From Conoideocrella luteorostrata (taxonomy: Eukaryota > Ascomycota > Sordariomycetes > Hypocreales > Clavicipitaceae), in NCBI GenBank assembly GCA_032433595.1, contig JASWJB010000034.1, positions 124,001 to 188,000 on the forward strand: a DNA stretch of 64,000 nucleotides. The letters are read 5' to 3'. Below the pieces are notes generated by a model. The model ran no database searches. It saw nothing but the letters and a program-made list of their open reading frames with translations, and had not been told where the DNA came from. Made by a program: the position numbers and the translations under genes. Numbering within the stretch: the first letter of the stretch is position 1; the number at the start of each line of letters is the position of its first letter. Below are positions 33,658-43,950 of this stretch, one piece after another.

Positions 33658-36560
33658 ATGTCGACTACCAATGCTCCGCAACCAGTCAAACTCTCCCTGC
33701 CTCTGGTAATTCACTTTTTTCAGCTTGATTAGAATTAATTCCGAACCCCACAGCTGACCGATGCTTGTAGGAGTATCAGCAGAATCTCTTTCAAGAGCTC
33801 CGAGCAGAAGATGAGCTCGTTGTTCTTGCCCGCGGCCTAGGCCTGTTGCGCCTTGTCACAAACTTGCTTCATTCCTATGATGCAGCTGGAAACAATCTCA
33901 TTGTCATCGTGGGCGCCGATGAACGCGAAAATGGATGGATCGGCGAGGCATTGGCAGAGCATGCTGCCATCAGCGCTGCTCCCAAAGCTCGCGGACTAAC
34001 CGTTGTGAACACTGATTTTCAAAGTGTTGGCGCTCGCGAGAAGATGTATGCTGGAGGTGGAATTTTTGGCATCACTTCACGCATCTTGGTTGTTGACCTT
34101 CTCACTGGGCTCTTGGATCCAGAGTCAATAACGGGACTCATCGTGCTGCATGCCGATCGTGTCATTGCTACTTCGCTAGAGGCGTTCATCCTCAGGGTTT
34201 ATCGGCAAAAGAACAAGATTGGTTTTCTCAAAGCCTTCGCCGACAATCCAGACCCATTCACCACGGGCTTTTCTCCTCTATCAACCATGATGCGAAATCT
34301 CTTCCTGAAAAAGGCATCCTTGTGGCCGAGATTTCATGTCACTGTGGCCCAGTCTCTAGAGGGCAAAAAGAAGGCCGAAGTTATTGAGCTGGAAGTGCCC
34401 ATGACGGATTCCATGAAGGACGTGCAACAGGCCATCATGGAGTGTGTCGAAGTTAGTATTCATGAGCTGAAGAAAGGAAACCCTGGCCTTGAGATGGACG
34501 ATTGGAATCTCGACAGCGCTTTGTTGAAAAATTTCGACGTCATGGTCCGCCGACAGCTAGACCCAAACTGGCATCGAGTCAGCTGGAAAACTCGACAAAT
34601 CGTAAACGATTTGACCGTCTTACGGGGTCTCCTGGCATCTGTCTTGACCTACGACGCTGTATCTTTCCTCCAGCATCTAGACACAATCCACGCCGCTCAC
34701 TCGCCTCCCCCAGGTTCCACACGGCAAAATCAGTCCCCCTGGCTCTTCCTGGATGCCGCCCAAACAATATTCGATACAGCCCGCAGACGGGTGTACTCGG
34801 CCAACGCGAAAACGATCTCGCAAAGCGGCGACAGCAACATTGAGTCTTTGCGGCCCGTTCTTGAAGAGCTTCCAAAGTGGGCTCTTCTGGCTGAGGTTTT
34901 GGAAGAAATTGACCGCGATCTTTATTTTGAGCCGCCTGCCAGAGATGATTCCAATGGAACTATTCTAGTCATGTGTTCCAACACTGATACTTGCCGACAG
35001 CTTCGCGATTACCTGCAAACAATGCACGTGAAGCCCAAAGTCCCAAAGCCGAAAAATGTTGACGCCGAGGAAGCAGAGGATGCTCACAAGCCATCGGCCG
35101 CTTTCATGATGCGCAGGCGTCTGCGTGGGTACTTGAACTGGAAGAGACAATTCGCTCAAGTTAGTGCCACATTATTCGCCGAGAACCAAAAGGCAATCAA
35201 CGGCGCGGCTGACTCTCGACCCGGCCATGGTGGCACAAGGGGCGGTCGAGCGCCTTCAAACAAACGGAGGCGAGTTCGCGGTGGAGGAAACATGGGCATC
35301 TCCGGCGGCCGAACAGAAACCGGTGTAATTGCCCAGTATTTTGAGAAGCCAGGGGAGGTAGCCGACCTCATGGCTGAAGTGCAAATAACAGAAGAGGAGG
35401 CCCAGCAAAAGGATGACGTCGCTGCAGATCCCCTCGAAGATATGGAAGACTACTTCCAGCTTTACGAAATGCAAGACCTCGTCGTGGTGCACGCGTACGA
35501 CGGCGACCAGGATGAGCATGTGCTTGAAGAAGTGAAGCCCAGATACATTATCATGTACGAACCGGATGCAAGCTTCATCCGAAGAGTGGAAGTCTACCGC
35601 TCATCACACAACGACAGAAACGTGAGGGTATATTTCATGTATTATGGCGGGTCTGTAGAAGAACAGCGCTATCTATATTCTGTGCGACGTGAGAAAGACG
35701 CTTTTACGAAACTAATCAAAGAGCGAGCAAGCATGTCCCTCGTCATTACGGTCGACCCGCACGGCATAGAAGATCCCCAGGAAGCCTTTTTGCGTACAGT
35801 CAATACGCGAATTGCCGGAGGTGGACGCCTCGCTGCAACAGCACAGCCACCTCGCGTGGTGGTCGATGTACGAGAGTTCCGGTCCTCTCTGCCATCACTA
35901 CTTCACGGCCGATCTATCATTATTGTACCGTGTATGCTGACAGTCGGCGACTACATTTTATCACCAAACATATGCGTAGAGCGGAAGTCCATCAACGATC
36001 TCATATCGTCTTTTAAAGACGGCAGGCTGTTCACACAAGCGGAAACCATGTTTCAGCACTACAAGAGCCCCATGCTTCTCATCGAATTCGACCAAAACAA
36101 GTCGTTTACTCTGGAGCCCTTTGCCGATCTTTCAGGCAGTCTAAGTAGCGTCGCCCCGACCAACGTGTCGTCCGACCTGCAGTCGAAACTCGTCCTTCTG
36201 ACGCTGGCGTTTCCGAAACTGCGCATCATCTGGTCGTCGTCGCCGTACCAAACAGCCGAGATTTTCGAGTCCCTCAAAGCGCAGGAAGACGAGCCGGATC
36301 CGATCGCAGCAGTTCAAGCTGGCCTCGAAAAGGACATGAAGGCCGAGGACCAAGCCTTCAATCTGGAGCCGCAGGAGATGCTTGCCAAAGTACCTGGCAT
36401 CACGCCTAAGAACATCAAAAACGTGGTGTTGGAGACTGAAAACATCAAAGAGGTGGCGAACATGTCACAGGCTGAATTGGAGCCCTTGGTGGGCAAGGTA
36501 TCTGGCAAGGCTATCCACGAATTCTTTAGTCGCAACATCATGGAGGAGGGGGACGAGTAG
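33658..36560 (+). CDS. rad1: XPF/Rad1 structure-specific DNA repair endonuclease subunit
   Basis: Exons 33658..33705 and 33771..36560 (intron 65 nt, GTAATT, branch CTGAC); 945 aa. The first exon adds 16 residues so that the conserved LPLEYQQNLFQELRAEDELV start is complete. Residues 1-600 are the degenerate SF2 helicase-like region. A Gly/Arg-rich basic stretch near residues 500-535 may be a nuclear signal. The ERCC4 nuclease domain (about 705-830) has VVVDVREFRSSLP, GDYILSPNICVERKSINDL with the catalytic ERKxxxD near residue 752, and KDGRLFTQAE. Tandem helix-hairpin-helix motifs (PGITPKNIKN, about 880-935) mediate dimerisation with ERCC1/Rad10. It makes the 5' incision in nucleotide excision repair and acts in recombination; the Neurospora counterpart is mus-38. 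Confidence 0.97.
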
Positions 36561-37206
36561 CGGCGGCGGTAGCGGTAGCAGTATGCGCGATGTAGCCAGA
36601 GGACGGGCCCTGAGAAGAGCGAAGGGGGAACACAGGTTGTCTCATTTTTGTATTGAAACAATTTAGTCGTGGGATCCGTCGTGAGAAGACGTCCAGCTTA
36701 TACGTAAAACCGCAAAAGCAAGTTACTCCATACTTCAATTATTTAAAATTAAGCATCACCAGGCAACTTTAAATATGTGTTATGACCGTTTATATCCACT
36801 GTGACAGTTAAACGGACTCTTGCCTAAAGAGTGGGTACGAACTAACCAGACTCTGACGCCACAGATGGACTCCCCAGCGGAGATCACCAGATGTGTCAAT
36901 GCAGCCGCATTTGGGATTGACTGGTTCTAACAACGGAACAAATTTACCAGTGCAGTCTGTCACAGAAACTTCACTAAATAAAACGCAAGACCGTACAACA
37001 AACTCGAAAAATAGCCACGGGAGATTTTCATAATTAACGCGACTAGGGTATACTGTCTAACTCGTCAAGCTCGCGCGGGGTATCAAGTCTCCCTCCATCT
37101 TATCCTCCATCTTATCCTCCATCATCATCGTGCCATCTTCATCTCATGTCTCTATCTTCCCCCTCCTGGCTTCTCCCCGTCTTCGGCGGCAGGATACGGC
37201 TCCGGA
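36561..37206. other. Intergenic between convergent genes
   Basis: AT-rich, no coding signal. Confidence 0.5.
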
Positions 37207-37549
37207 CTATACCCTGCTCGCCCTAGTCCTATGACCACCACCTCGCGATCTGCCGCAGTATCCGCAGGTAAGGAACCTGACTATGATGCCGCAGAACGAG
37301 ACGATTCCGCTGATAATGGCTTGCAGGATGCCTCCAATGCCGCTGATGACTGCCATGATGCAGTTGCCAATGGTGGCGAGGGCGGATTTGATCTGTAGGG
37401 TGAAGCACCACGCGTTAGCTGAGGTCCAAAAAATACGGAAGAAAATATCCAGTACTGAGTACGGAGTAGTCGTGGCGGCGTATGGAGCCGGAATATGTGT
37501 GTGGGAAGGGAATTGGCTGCTAGCTTACACAGGAGAGTACGCCACCCAT
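37207..37549 (-). CDS. Small membrane-associated protein, 68 aa, probable N-terminal lipidation
   Basis: Exons 37549..37529 and 37392..37207, intron 136 nt (donor GTAAGC, acceptor CTACAG), phase 0. The product starts MGGVLSC: Gly2 with Ser6 fits the N-myristoylation pattern MGxxxS, and Cys7 next to it is a candidate palmitoylation site. Residues 8-50 are strongly hydrophobic with repeated GNC/GIGGIL/GIVSF patterns (for example IMAVISGIGGILQAIISGIV), enough for one long or two short membrane helices. A Cys-x2-Cys pair (TCGYC) and an Arg/Gly-rich tail ending RASRV follow. I recall similar small proteins with a CLTCG motif in other ascomycetes but no function is known. The intron carries a TACGGAGTA motif near 37459. 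Confidence 0.75.
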
Positions 37550-38697
37550 TGTGACTTTGTTTTAACGTTGTTAGATTATTTATAAAACAGGATTCAATGT
37601 ATTTGTATGAGTATGTTTCCTCTCGGATGCGTAGGTTTTGTTGCTAGGAAGAGAAAGTGAGTGCAGAGTGAAGAACGGAAACGGTTGTGCACAGCTAGGC
37701 CATTTATATATCACAGGTCAGGCCGGTTGGACGAAAACACATAGTCACGCCCGGTACGAACAGCCAGAAATGCCCAATGTCCCATGTTCCCTGTTCTCAA
37801 TTCGCCCAAGGGCGCTCAAAAGGCTGCAGGCTCGCCCCGGCCACCTCATCACAACACTGACGTCAGTCCTCATGCACAGTCCACATTAACGTGCCAGTAC
37901 ATCACCAGACCTCAAGCCTGTGTGGCAAGTTCCTAGCCAATATCTCGATCTCGTTTCCCCTTTGTTCTGTCATTTACCCCAACTGCGCAGCCGGCGCATT
38001 CTCTCCGGGCTACTCTGCCAATCTGCTCGCCCGGACAAGGTAACCCACGTTGTGCCACATTGGCATATTGATCAAGGGGTGGGTGTGGCTGGTCCATAAT
38101 GGGCCAGTGATATGGCCCGCCCCAGCACCAGAAGCTTGTTTTTGCAGCAGCAGATCCTTGGTACGTGAGCTAATATGACGCCAAAGACATGAAAAAGTGG
38201 CTCGAGATTGACTGTTTAACGGCAGAACGGGCAGTGCTCGGCTTTCCGCATCAGTTTTTTTCTTTCCCTAAGGTGATTATCTGCTTATGTGGCTGACCAC
38301 CTTGCAGCTGAGGCGTTTGGAGGGGTTATGGTAGTTTGACACATCTGTGATATATCGTTTGCATGACGTCAGAGTTGTGGCGGGCACCAAGATCGACGAA
38401 TTTCGCTGCGGGGAGAACAAGAAATATGGGAAATGAGGCTGGCAAAATTCTAAAACTCATCTTTCTTATCATATCAATATTAGGAGACGATTATGTCATA
38501 TGCTGTTCATTATGCCTGCAAATCCTCCATAATATACGGGGTATATCCTACATGCCGGAAATATATATGGAGAAAAAAAGTGAGACGAGTGTGCAAAATT
38601 ATAATACACGAATGCATAGATCCCCGCTTCCAACCCAGACCGTAAAGTGACTCTGGCGCCGTCTATAAGTTGTACAAATTATATATCCTGGGGCGTT
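37550..38697. other. Intergenic: promoter side of the 68-aa gene and 3' flank of mrs2
   Basis: No coding signal recognised; AT-rich near 38450-38610. Confidence 0.5.
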
Positions 38698-40468
38698 CTA
38701 CACCTTCCAAAATGCAAGCCAGCTTCTCCTGGCTGTTACGGCTTTCTGCATGTGCGCACGGCGGAGCATCTCTCTGTTCCTCGAATCGAGAAGACCCAGG
38801 GCACTCTCGTCACCGTACTGATACTGGTACGGGTATTGGGAGCTGCGAGGAACATGTGGCCTTTCGTTGCGCATCATCTTGATGCGCTGGACTTTGCGCA
38901 GCTTGATCAAACCGTACCAGCAGACCATGATAGATGCGATACTCGAAATTCCCGTAACAGCGCCGAAGCCAAAGTTCGTTTCTTCGATGAAGTTTTCGAG
39001 ATTCATACCGTATAACCCGGCGAGGAAAGTGCCCATGGCAAGTCCAAGGGTTCCAACGCTGAACTTGAGATCCAGCAACATGAGCGCGTTCCGATTAGCG
39101 TCAAGAATTGCACGGACACTAAGCGCATGTTAGCCAGAGCATTTAATATAACCTCTAAAAAAAAAAAAAAAAAGGGGGGGGGGGAGGGAGTTGAAGGCTT
39201 ACATTTCTTCCGTATTCCGGATCCCAGATACCAAATTGCCCGCTTCTTGCACGATTTCGTCAGTCAGTTTGTTATAGGACTCAAGTAGCATTTCAACTTC
39301 AGTGTGATCGTCCAGCCCTCTGTAGAGATCATGAGTTTTCTCTGTTAAATACATGGCCGCGAGATCGTCATCCGCTTCAATAAGTTCTTCGAGGGCATCG
39401 CGGACTAGCTTGGCCTTCTGTTCAAACGTGCTGACCCGCTTTGATAAAATAAGCAATATTCGCAACTTGTCTCGGTCGATGTCATCCTCCAATTCACTGA
39501 GAATGCGCATGACAGGCTCCCGTACAGCCTCAAAATCGGCCTCCATTTCAGAGGTGACTGATGTAAGAACAGCTTCGAGGGCGCGAAACTCGTAGGGAAG
39601 GCCATTAGAACCTTGGGTTGCCTTTTGCTGTAATTTCCCTTGTAGATCATACATGAAGGCAGACTGTGGATATGATGTCTTGGAGCCGTACACGTCGAAA
39701 AGAAGGACCCGGTCATGCTTGATCAGGACCTTCAAGTGCAGGAGGTTCAGGAGAATAGCCGATGGGCGAACTAGAATATGCGGTAGGTTCGACGAGTCGA
39801 TCTTTCGAAGATCGCGTGGGTTGAGGCCAAACTGCAGAATTACTCGTTAGAGCTCCAGTTTACACATAACCCTGAGTTGAGGCATTGGCACCGCTCACCT
39901 TTGCGATCAGTTCCGTCTTCTTAAACTCTCCGTCCACGAGAATCACTTTGCCGTTCTCATCTACTTCTGTGCACCGAAGTCGAGGCTCTAGAGCTGCTTT
40001 GGCCGACAGAGCGCGGCGGCTAGTGAACATGGACGATCCGTGCTCGTAGTCATCATGGGCCGGGAGGTCATCTGGCTTCAGTGGTTTGGCGCCGGTCTTT
40101 GCACTGGTGCCCCAGAGTCTTTCTTGCCATGTCGGCTCGTTGGTGGGCTTTGATTCGAACAATTTCCTCCCGGCCGCCGTGGTGCAGAACCCCAGAGCTC
40201 TAGGCCATACAGGTGATGTGTCATATGAGTTGATGCGTCGTTGGGGGGTTTGATTCAAGCGAGCGTGGCGAGGACAGGTCCAAGTCGTCAGAGATCTAGC
40301 GATACATGTTTTTGAAGGAAGAATTACTCGAGGACGTCGGCAGACACCTGTGCTAGCGGCGGTTGATCTCTTGGGTATGCCATGGATTGCAAAGGCGGCA
40401 TGGGACTGAGATTTGAGGAAGCGAAGGAGGGATCGAGACGGTACGGGCGAAGCCAAGGTAGGCTGCAT
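38698..40468 (-). CDS. mrs2: Mitochondrial magnesium channel of the Mrs2/CorA family
   Basis: Exons 40468..39899, 39831..39203 and 39118..38698; 539 aa. Introns are 67 nt (donor GTGAGC, branch CTAAC) and 84 nt (donor GTAAGC, branch CTAAC). The start is the first in-frame ATG, at 40468. The first 100 residues are rich in Arg, Ser and Pro without a domain, a typical long mitochondrial presequence. The soluble N-terminal domain follows (FGLNPRDLRKID, FEFRALEAVL-like LPYEFRALEAVLTSV, LIEADDDLAAMYLTEK). Two C-terminal membrane helices flank the family signature Gly-Met-Asn (LAGLYGMNLENF). It carries magnesium across the mitochondrial inner membrane. The junction of exons 2 and 3 gives the expected IVRAILDANRNALMLLDLKF. 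Confidence 0.96.
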
Positions 40469-41308
40469 CGCGAACCGGCCTATGATTGGCAGCAGAATGA
40501 AACAAGCATCCAAGTGTCCAGCATTGGGCGCGACTATAGCGGCAAGGGCTAGCCGTCAGAGCCCAGAAGCCTGTCGGGGATAATCGTCGCCGTAGTTTAG
40601 ATGAGTCTCGCAGGCGTTCAAAATTTGAGGTTTCGTTGGAAATTTATTGTATGAGAGCACGGCAGATCACACTGCGGAGCACTAAACCTGATTCAGGCCG
40701 TGGTGAGCGCACGACCAGGCCGGCGTCACTCTAACTGGCTGACCGGCCGGCCGGCAGAGCCAGGTGTCCAGGCTGCTGGTGAATTTTTATCTGCAGGTTC
40801 AATGCCACTAGCCCCTACGGAGTACTAGTTTGCGTTTTGATTCCCGACCTAGCAATTCTACGTTCCGACGACAATACAATGCATTGTGTACTATAGAGTA
40901 AATCAGCACTCAAGTAAACTCATCCCCAAATCTTTCGAGTCTCGAGCCTCCAAATCAACGCATATCTTGCTTTCGAAGCCTTCAATCTGGCTGCCAAGGG
41001 TCTTTTACGGCATTCCCAACCAGCTGCCAGAATCCTTAAACGACAACTCCATGCTCGATTGCTATCGATCACTATGTCGGGCTAAATTTTCATCTCCCAT
41101 ACCCAGGATATGCGGTTATGATCACGTGCCAAACTCTCAGTCTTATGAGGACAAAGAATACGCTGCAGAGTCCATTTGAGGGTCTTTGTATTACAGTGCC
41201 GGCTTGAGTGCCACGTCAACTCTGTTCTTCTCGTCTGGTCAGGCGGAGCCATTTACTGTCGTCCTTGTCCGCTGATTGCAACTTAACCGACAAGTCAACA
41301 TAAATGAG
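40469..41308. promoter_or_regulatory. Divergent promoter region of mrs2 and the F-box-type gene
   Basis: No convincing gene. One TACGGAGTAC motif is at 40815-40824. Confidence 0.5.
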
Positions 41309-42417
41309 ATGGGCCTTACGCCGCTTCACATAAGGGGAAAGCGAAAATCGCCATCATCCAAAGCCCCCAACGTTGATGTCGACCATCCACTTTCCTCCAA
41401 GAAGATGACAAGATCACTTGTTTCGGTGCGAGCTAGTCACTCATCCCGCCATCGCCCTGGATTGGAAAGCTTGCCCACAGAGTTGCTAGAAAGCATTCTC
41501 TTGTACTCTGCTAACCTTGCGCTGCCTCGTTCAAGTCATTTAATTGGCGCTAAGCTTTCTGGGAAAGCTACTTTGCTTCGATTATTCATGATGGTGTTCC
41601 ACGATATTTGGGACCAGTGGTTCGGCATTCCTAAACTGCAATTCCAAGGGCCGGCGGCTAAAAAGGATGACGTCGTATGCGAGGACGATGTTGCATCTCA
41701 GGTGGGTGCACTCGGTGTTTCACTCAAAGCAAAATTAACTTTGGTCGGACGAATTGTCTAACTCTTGTTCAGTCCATCATGTTGGGATTGCCCTGGGCTG
41801 ATATCGATTTTATACTGCAAGCCCAACAAGCTTGGGCGGATAGATATGCTCGAGGTAGATGGTATGAACATAGCGTTCCGTTTGCAGACGGCGGCGAAGA
41901 CAAATCCAACCACGACCACGACGGGGGCTTCTCTCATTTCAACGCCAGAGCATGCTTTGAGGCAGATTATGAACGAGCTATTAAATGGCCAGCTTTTCAA
42001 TTTCAAGACGTCGGCTGGGGTACACAAGATGTCCATCCAATGGCCCAAATACCCATGGATCTGATTGCCGGTCCATGGAATGAGGAGAAAAAGCGTCGAT
42101 TATTTTGGCTCACGCGCGGAGGTATTCAGTTGCACCTCAAAATGCAGAACCTCATACCCTGGGAAGTCAAGGTGCAGTGTCTTGATAACGCCGTGATATC
42201 TGCTGAATGTCCAGATCCTCTCATCATCAACTGTCTCGTTAGCGACTGGACATTTAGAGACATACCAGAAGACATATCACGCAAACAAGTTCTCGACTTG
42301 AATAGACGAATAGAGTGGGGAGGCGATCCTCCAGATACCAAGGAGGTTCTGCGGCGCATAGCAATAGCGCTAAACTTCGATATGCAGCTTCCCCAATGGC
42401 TCCATATGCCAAGTTAA
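41309..42417 (+). CDS. F-box-type protein of unknown substrate
   Basis: Exons 41309..41701 and 41773..42417 (intron 71 nt, donor GTGGGT, branch CTAAC, acceptor TTCAG); 345 aa. Residues about 48-75 (GLESLPTELLESILLYSANLALPR) match the first helix and a half of an F-box, the Skp1-binding motif of SCF ubiquitin ligases. The second exon starts SIMLGLPWADIDFIL and has a Trp-rich middle and no recognisable repeat domain. The C-terminal part (DIPEDISRKQVLDLNRRIEW) resembles fungal F-box-associated regions, so substrate recognition is a guess. The start is the first ATG in frame; exon joining is in phase and restores a continuous frame. Confidence 0.75.
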
Positions 42418-43230
42418 AATCCTGTACAAGCGACTATGGTCCATTCCCGTGGCGCAGGGTTGTTCATGTTAGTTGGATGACGAGGCTATGCTTATGAAGA
42501 TGAGGTTGGTGAGGTCCGATCTATCATATCATTGTCTCATCAGCTAAGGAGTGACGTGGGGCAGCCAGATGCATGGAACAGCGACCACCCAAGTACTCTT
42601 CGCCGGCCGTAGCATTGTCAAGAAGTTACATGATGTTGGCAGAACCCAACGTTACAGCCTCCCGCAAATGAATCACGGCGAGACGCTCCGCCACGGCACA
42701 CACATCTACATCTAACATGACGAGAAGATATGTCTGGGATATCGTCCTTGTAATGATTATGGCGTTATAGTGACTCTTACAAACAAGCTGGCCGTCCTTC
42801 CACAACCATTGCAAGGCCTCCGCCTATACATGAAAGAGCTCGCCGATATGGCTAACACCGGCCAAGAAAGGGGATGGGGGTAGCTTCCAGGCAGAGTGAG
42901 ATGAACGAGAAATTTCAAACACAGCCTCCGCGGAGTGTCCGATGCCCCTAGGGTATATTTGCCTTTGACCTCTTGAGCTCGACAGTCGATTAAGATCGTC
43001 AAATGCTACGTCGAGAAATAGCCCAAAGTCACACAGACAGTCTCTTCTTCTACGTCCTTGGCAAAATTGGTTCAATCAACGCCGTTGGGTCACCGTGCGA
43101 ATGCGCCCACCCCCCCCCATCCTCTCCCTCCAACCCAAGAGGATTACGACAAAGTTGCAGACTCTATACAAAGATCCGCCTCAAGCGTTGCTTCCTTAAT
43201 TATCAGAGCAGAAAAACCGAATATCCTAGT
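42418..43230. other. Intergenic between the convergent F-box-type and VOC genes
   Basis: A minus-strand frame at 43075-42626 is open except for one stop at 42824-42826, but it has no family signature. Confidence 0.4.
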
Positions 43231-43950
43231 TCAGCGTTTCAGCCCACCCGCTTGTCCTACTAAGCCCAGTTCTTCCACCAACTGCCCCCGACTCATCGCT
43301 TTCAGCGCTCGCACTCGCTCACCACGGTCCTTATCAGCTTGTATATCCTGGGAGCGTCCGTTATTAGCAATGGCCATCTTACGGGTTGCCACTCGTTGAA
43401 CGAAGCAAGGATCGTGACGTGAGAATTGTATCCAATAACTAGCACGTACCCATATCTGAACCAGCTGCTCTCGCAGCGAAACCTCCTCACCGCCAACTTC
43501 ATCTCCCCCTTCGTCCTCCTGATACACAACCTCCAGCTTGTTCCCGTCGGGATCCCTCACAAACGCCGCGTAATAGAACTGCCCGTAATGCGGCCTCGGA
43601 CCCCATTTCCCCTCATCGGTGCCTCCATTTTGCACCGCCGCTTCCCAGAAGTCTCGTACGCTCTGACGAGTAGGCGCGTTGAAGGCGCAGTGTACGCCGT
43701 CGCCAGAGGGAGAAACATGCGCTCTTTCAAAGAGAGTGAGAACTTCTAGATCTGTGTTGTGGCTAGGCCCGTAGCCGACGACGCGGGTTTCCCGGTTGTC
43801 GTAGACTCGTTCAGCGGCGATGGTGGACATGACGACGTCGTAGAAGGCTCTGGAGCGCGTGTAGGAGCTGACGGAGAGAGATATGTGGCCTAGGAGGGTG
43901 TATGGATGAGATAAAATTGGTGGGATTGGTTTTATGGCGTTATTGGACAT
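43231..43950 (-). CDS. Glyoxalase/VOC superfamily protein
   Basis: The frame 43950-43231 is open throughout (239 aa), but 43449-43348 has all the signs of an intron: donor GTACGT, branch GCTAATAAC, acceptor CCCAG, 102 nt, a multiple of three with no stop. Splicing gives 205 aa (exons 43950..43450 and 43347..43231). The N-terminal 140 residues form one VOC module: LLGHISLSVSSYTRSRAFYDVVM with a metal-ligand His, VHCAFNAPTRQSVRDFWEAA, and FYYAAFVRDPDGNKLEVVYQ with the ligand-bearing last strand. Such proteins include glyoxalase I and bleomycin- or fosfomycin-resistance folds; the substrate cannot be told from sequence. The C-terminal tail (GERVRALKAMSRGQLVEELG) is a fungal extension. The start is the first ATG in frame. 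Confidence 0.85.
   Translation of the reverse strand: MSNNAIKPIPPILSHPYTLLGHISLSVSSYTRSRAFYDVVMSTIAAERVYDNRETRVVGYGPSHNTDLEVLTLFERAHVSPSGDGVHCAFNAPTRQSVRDFWEAAVQNGGTDEGKWGPRPHYGQFYYAAFVRDPDGNKLEVVYQEDEGGDEVGGEEVSLREQLVQIWVRASYWIQFSRHDPCFVQRVATRKMAIANNGRSQDIQADKDRGERVRALKAMSRGQLVEELGLVGQAGGLKR

Noticed and set aside
42626..43075. Minus-strand frame open over 150 codons apart from one stop at 42824-42826
   Set aside because: Could be a pseudogene, but no block matches a family I know; overlapping open frames suggest chance.
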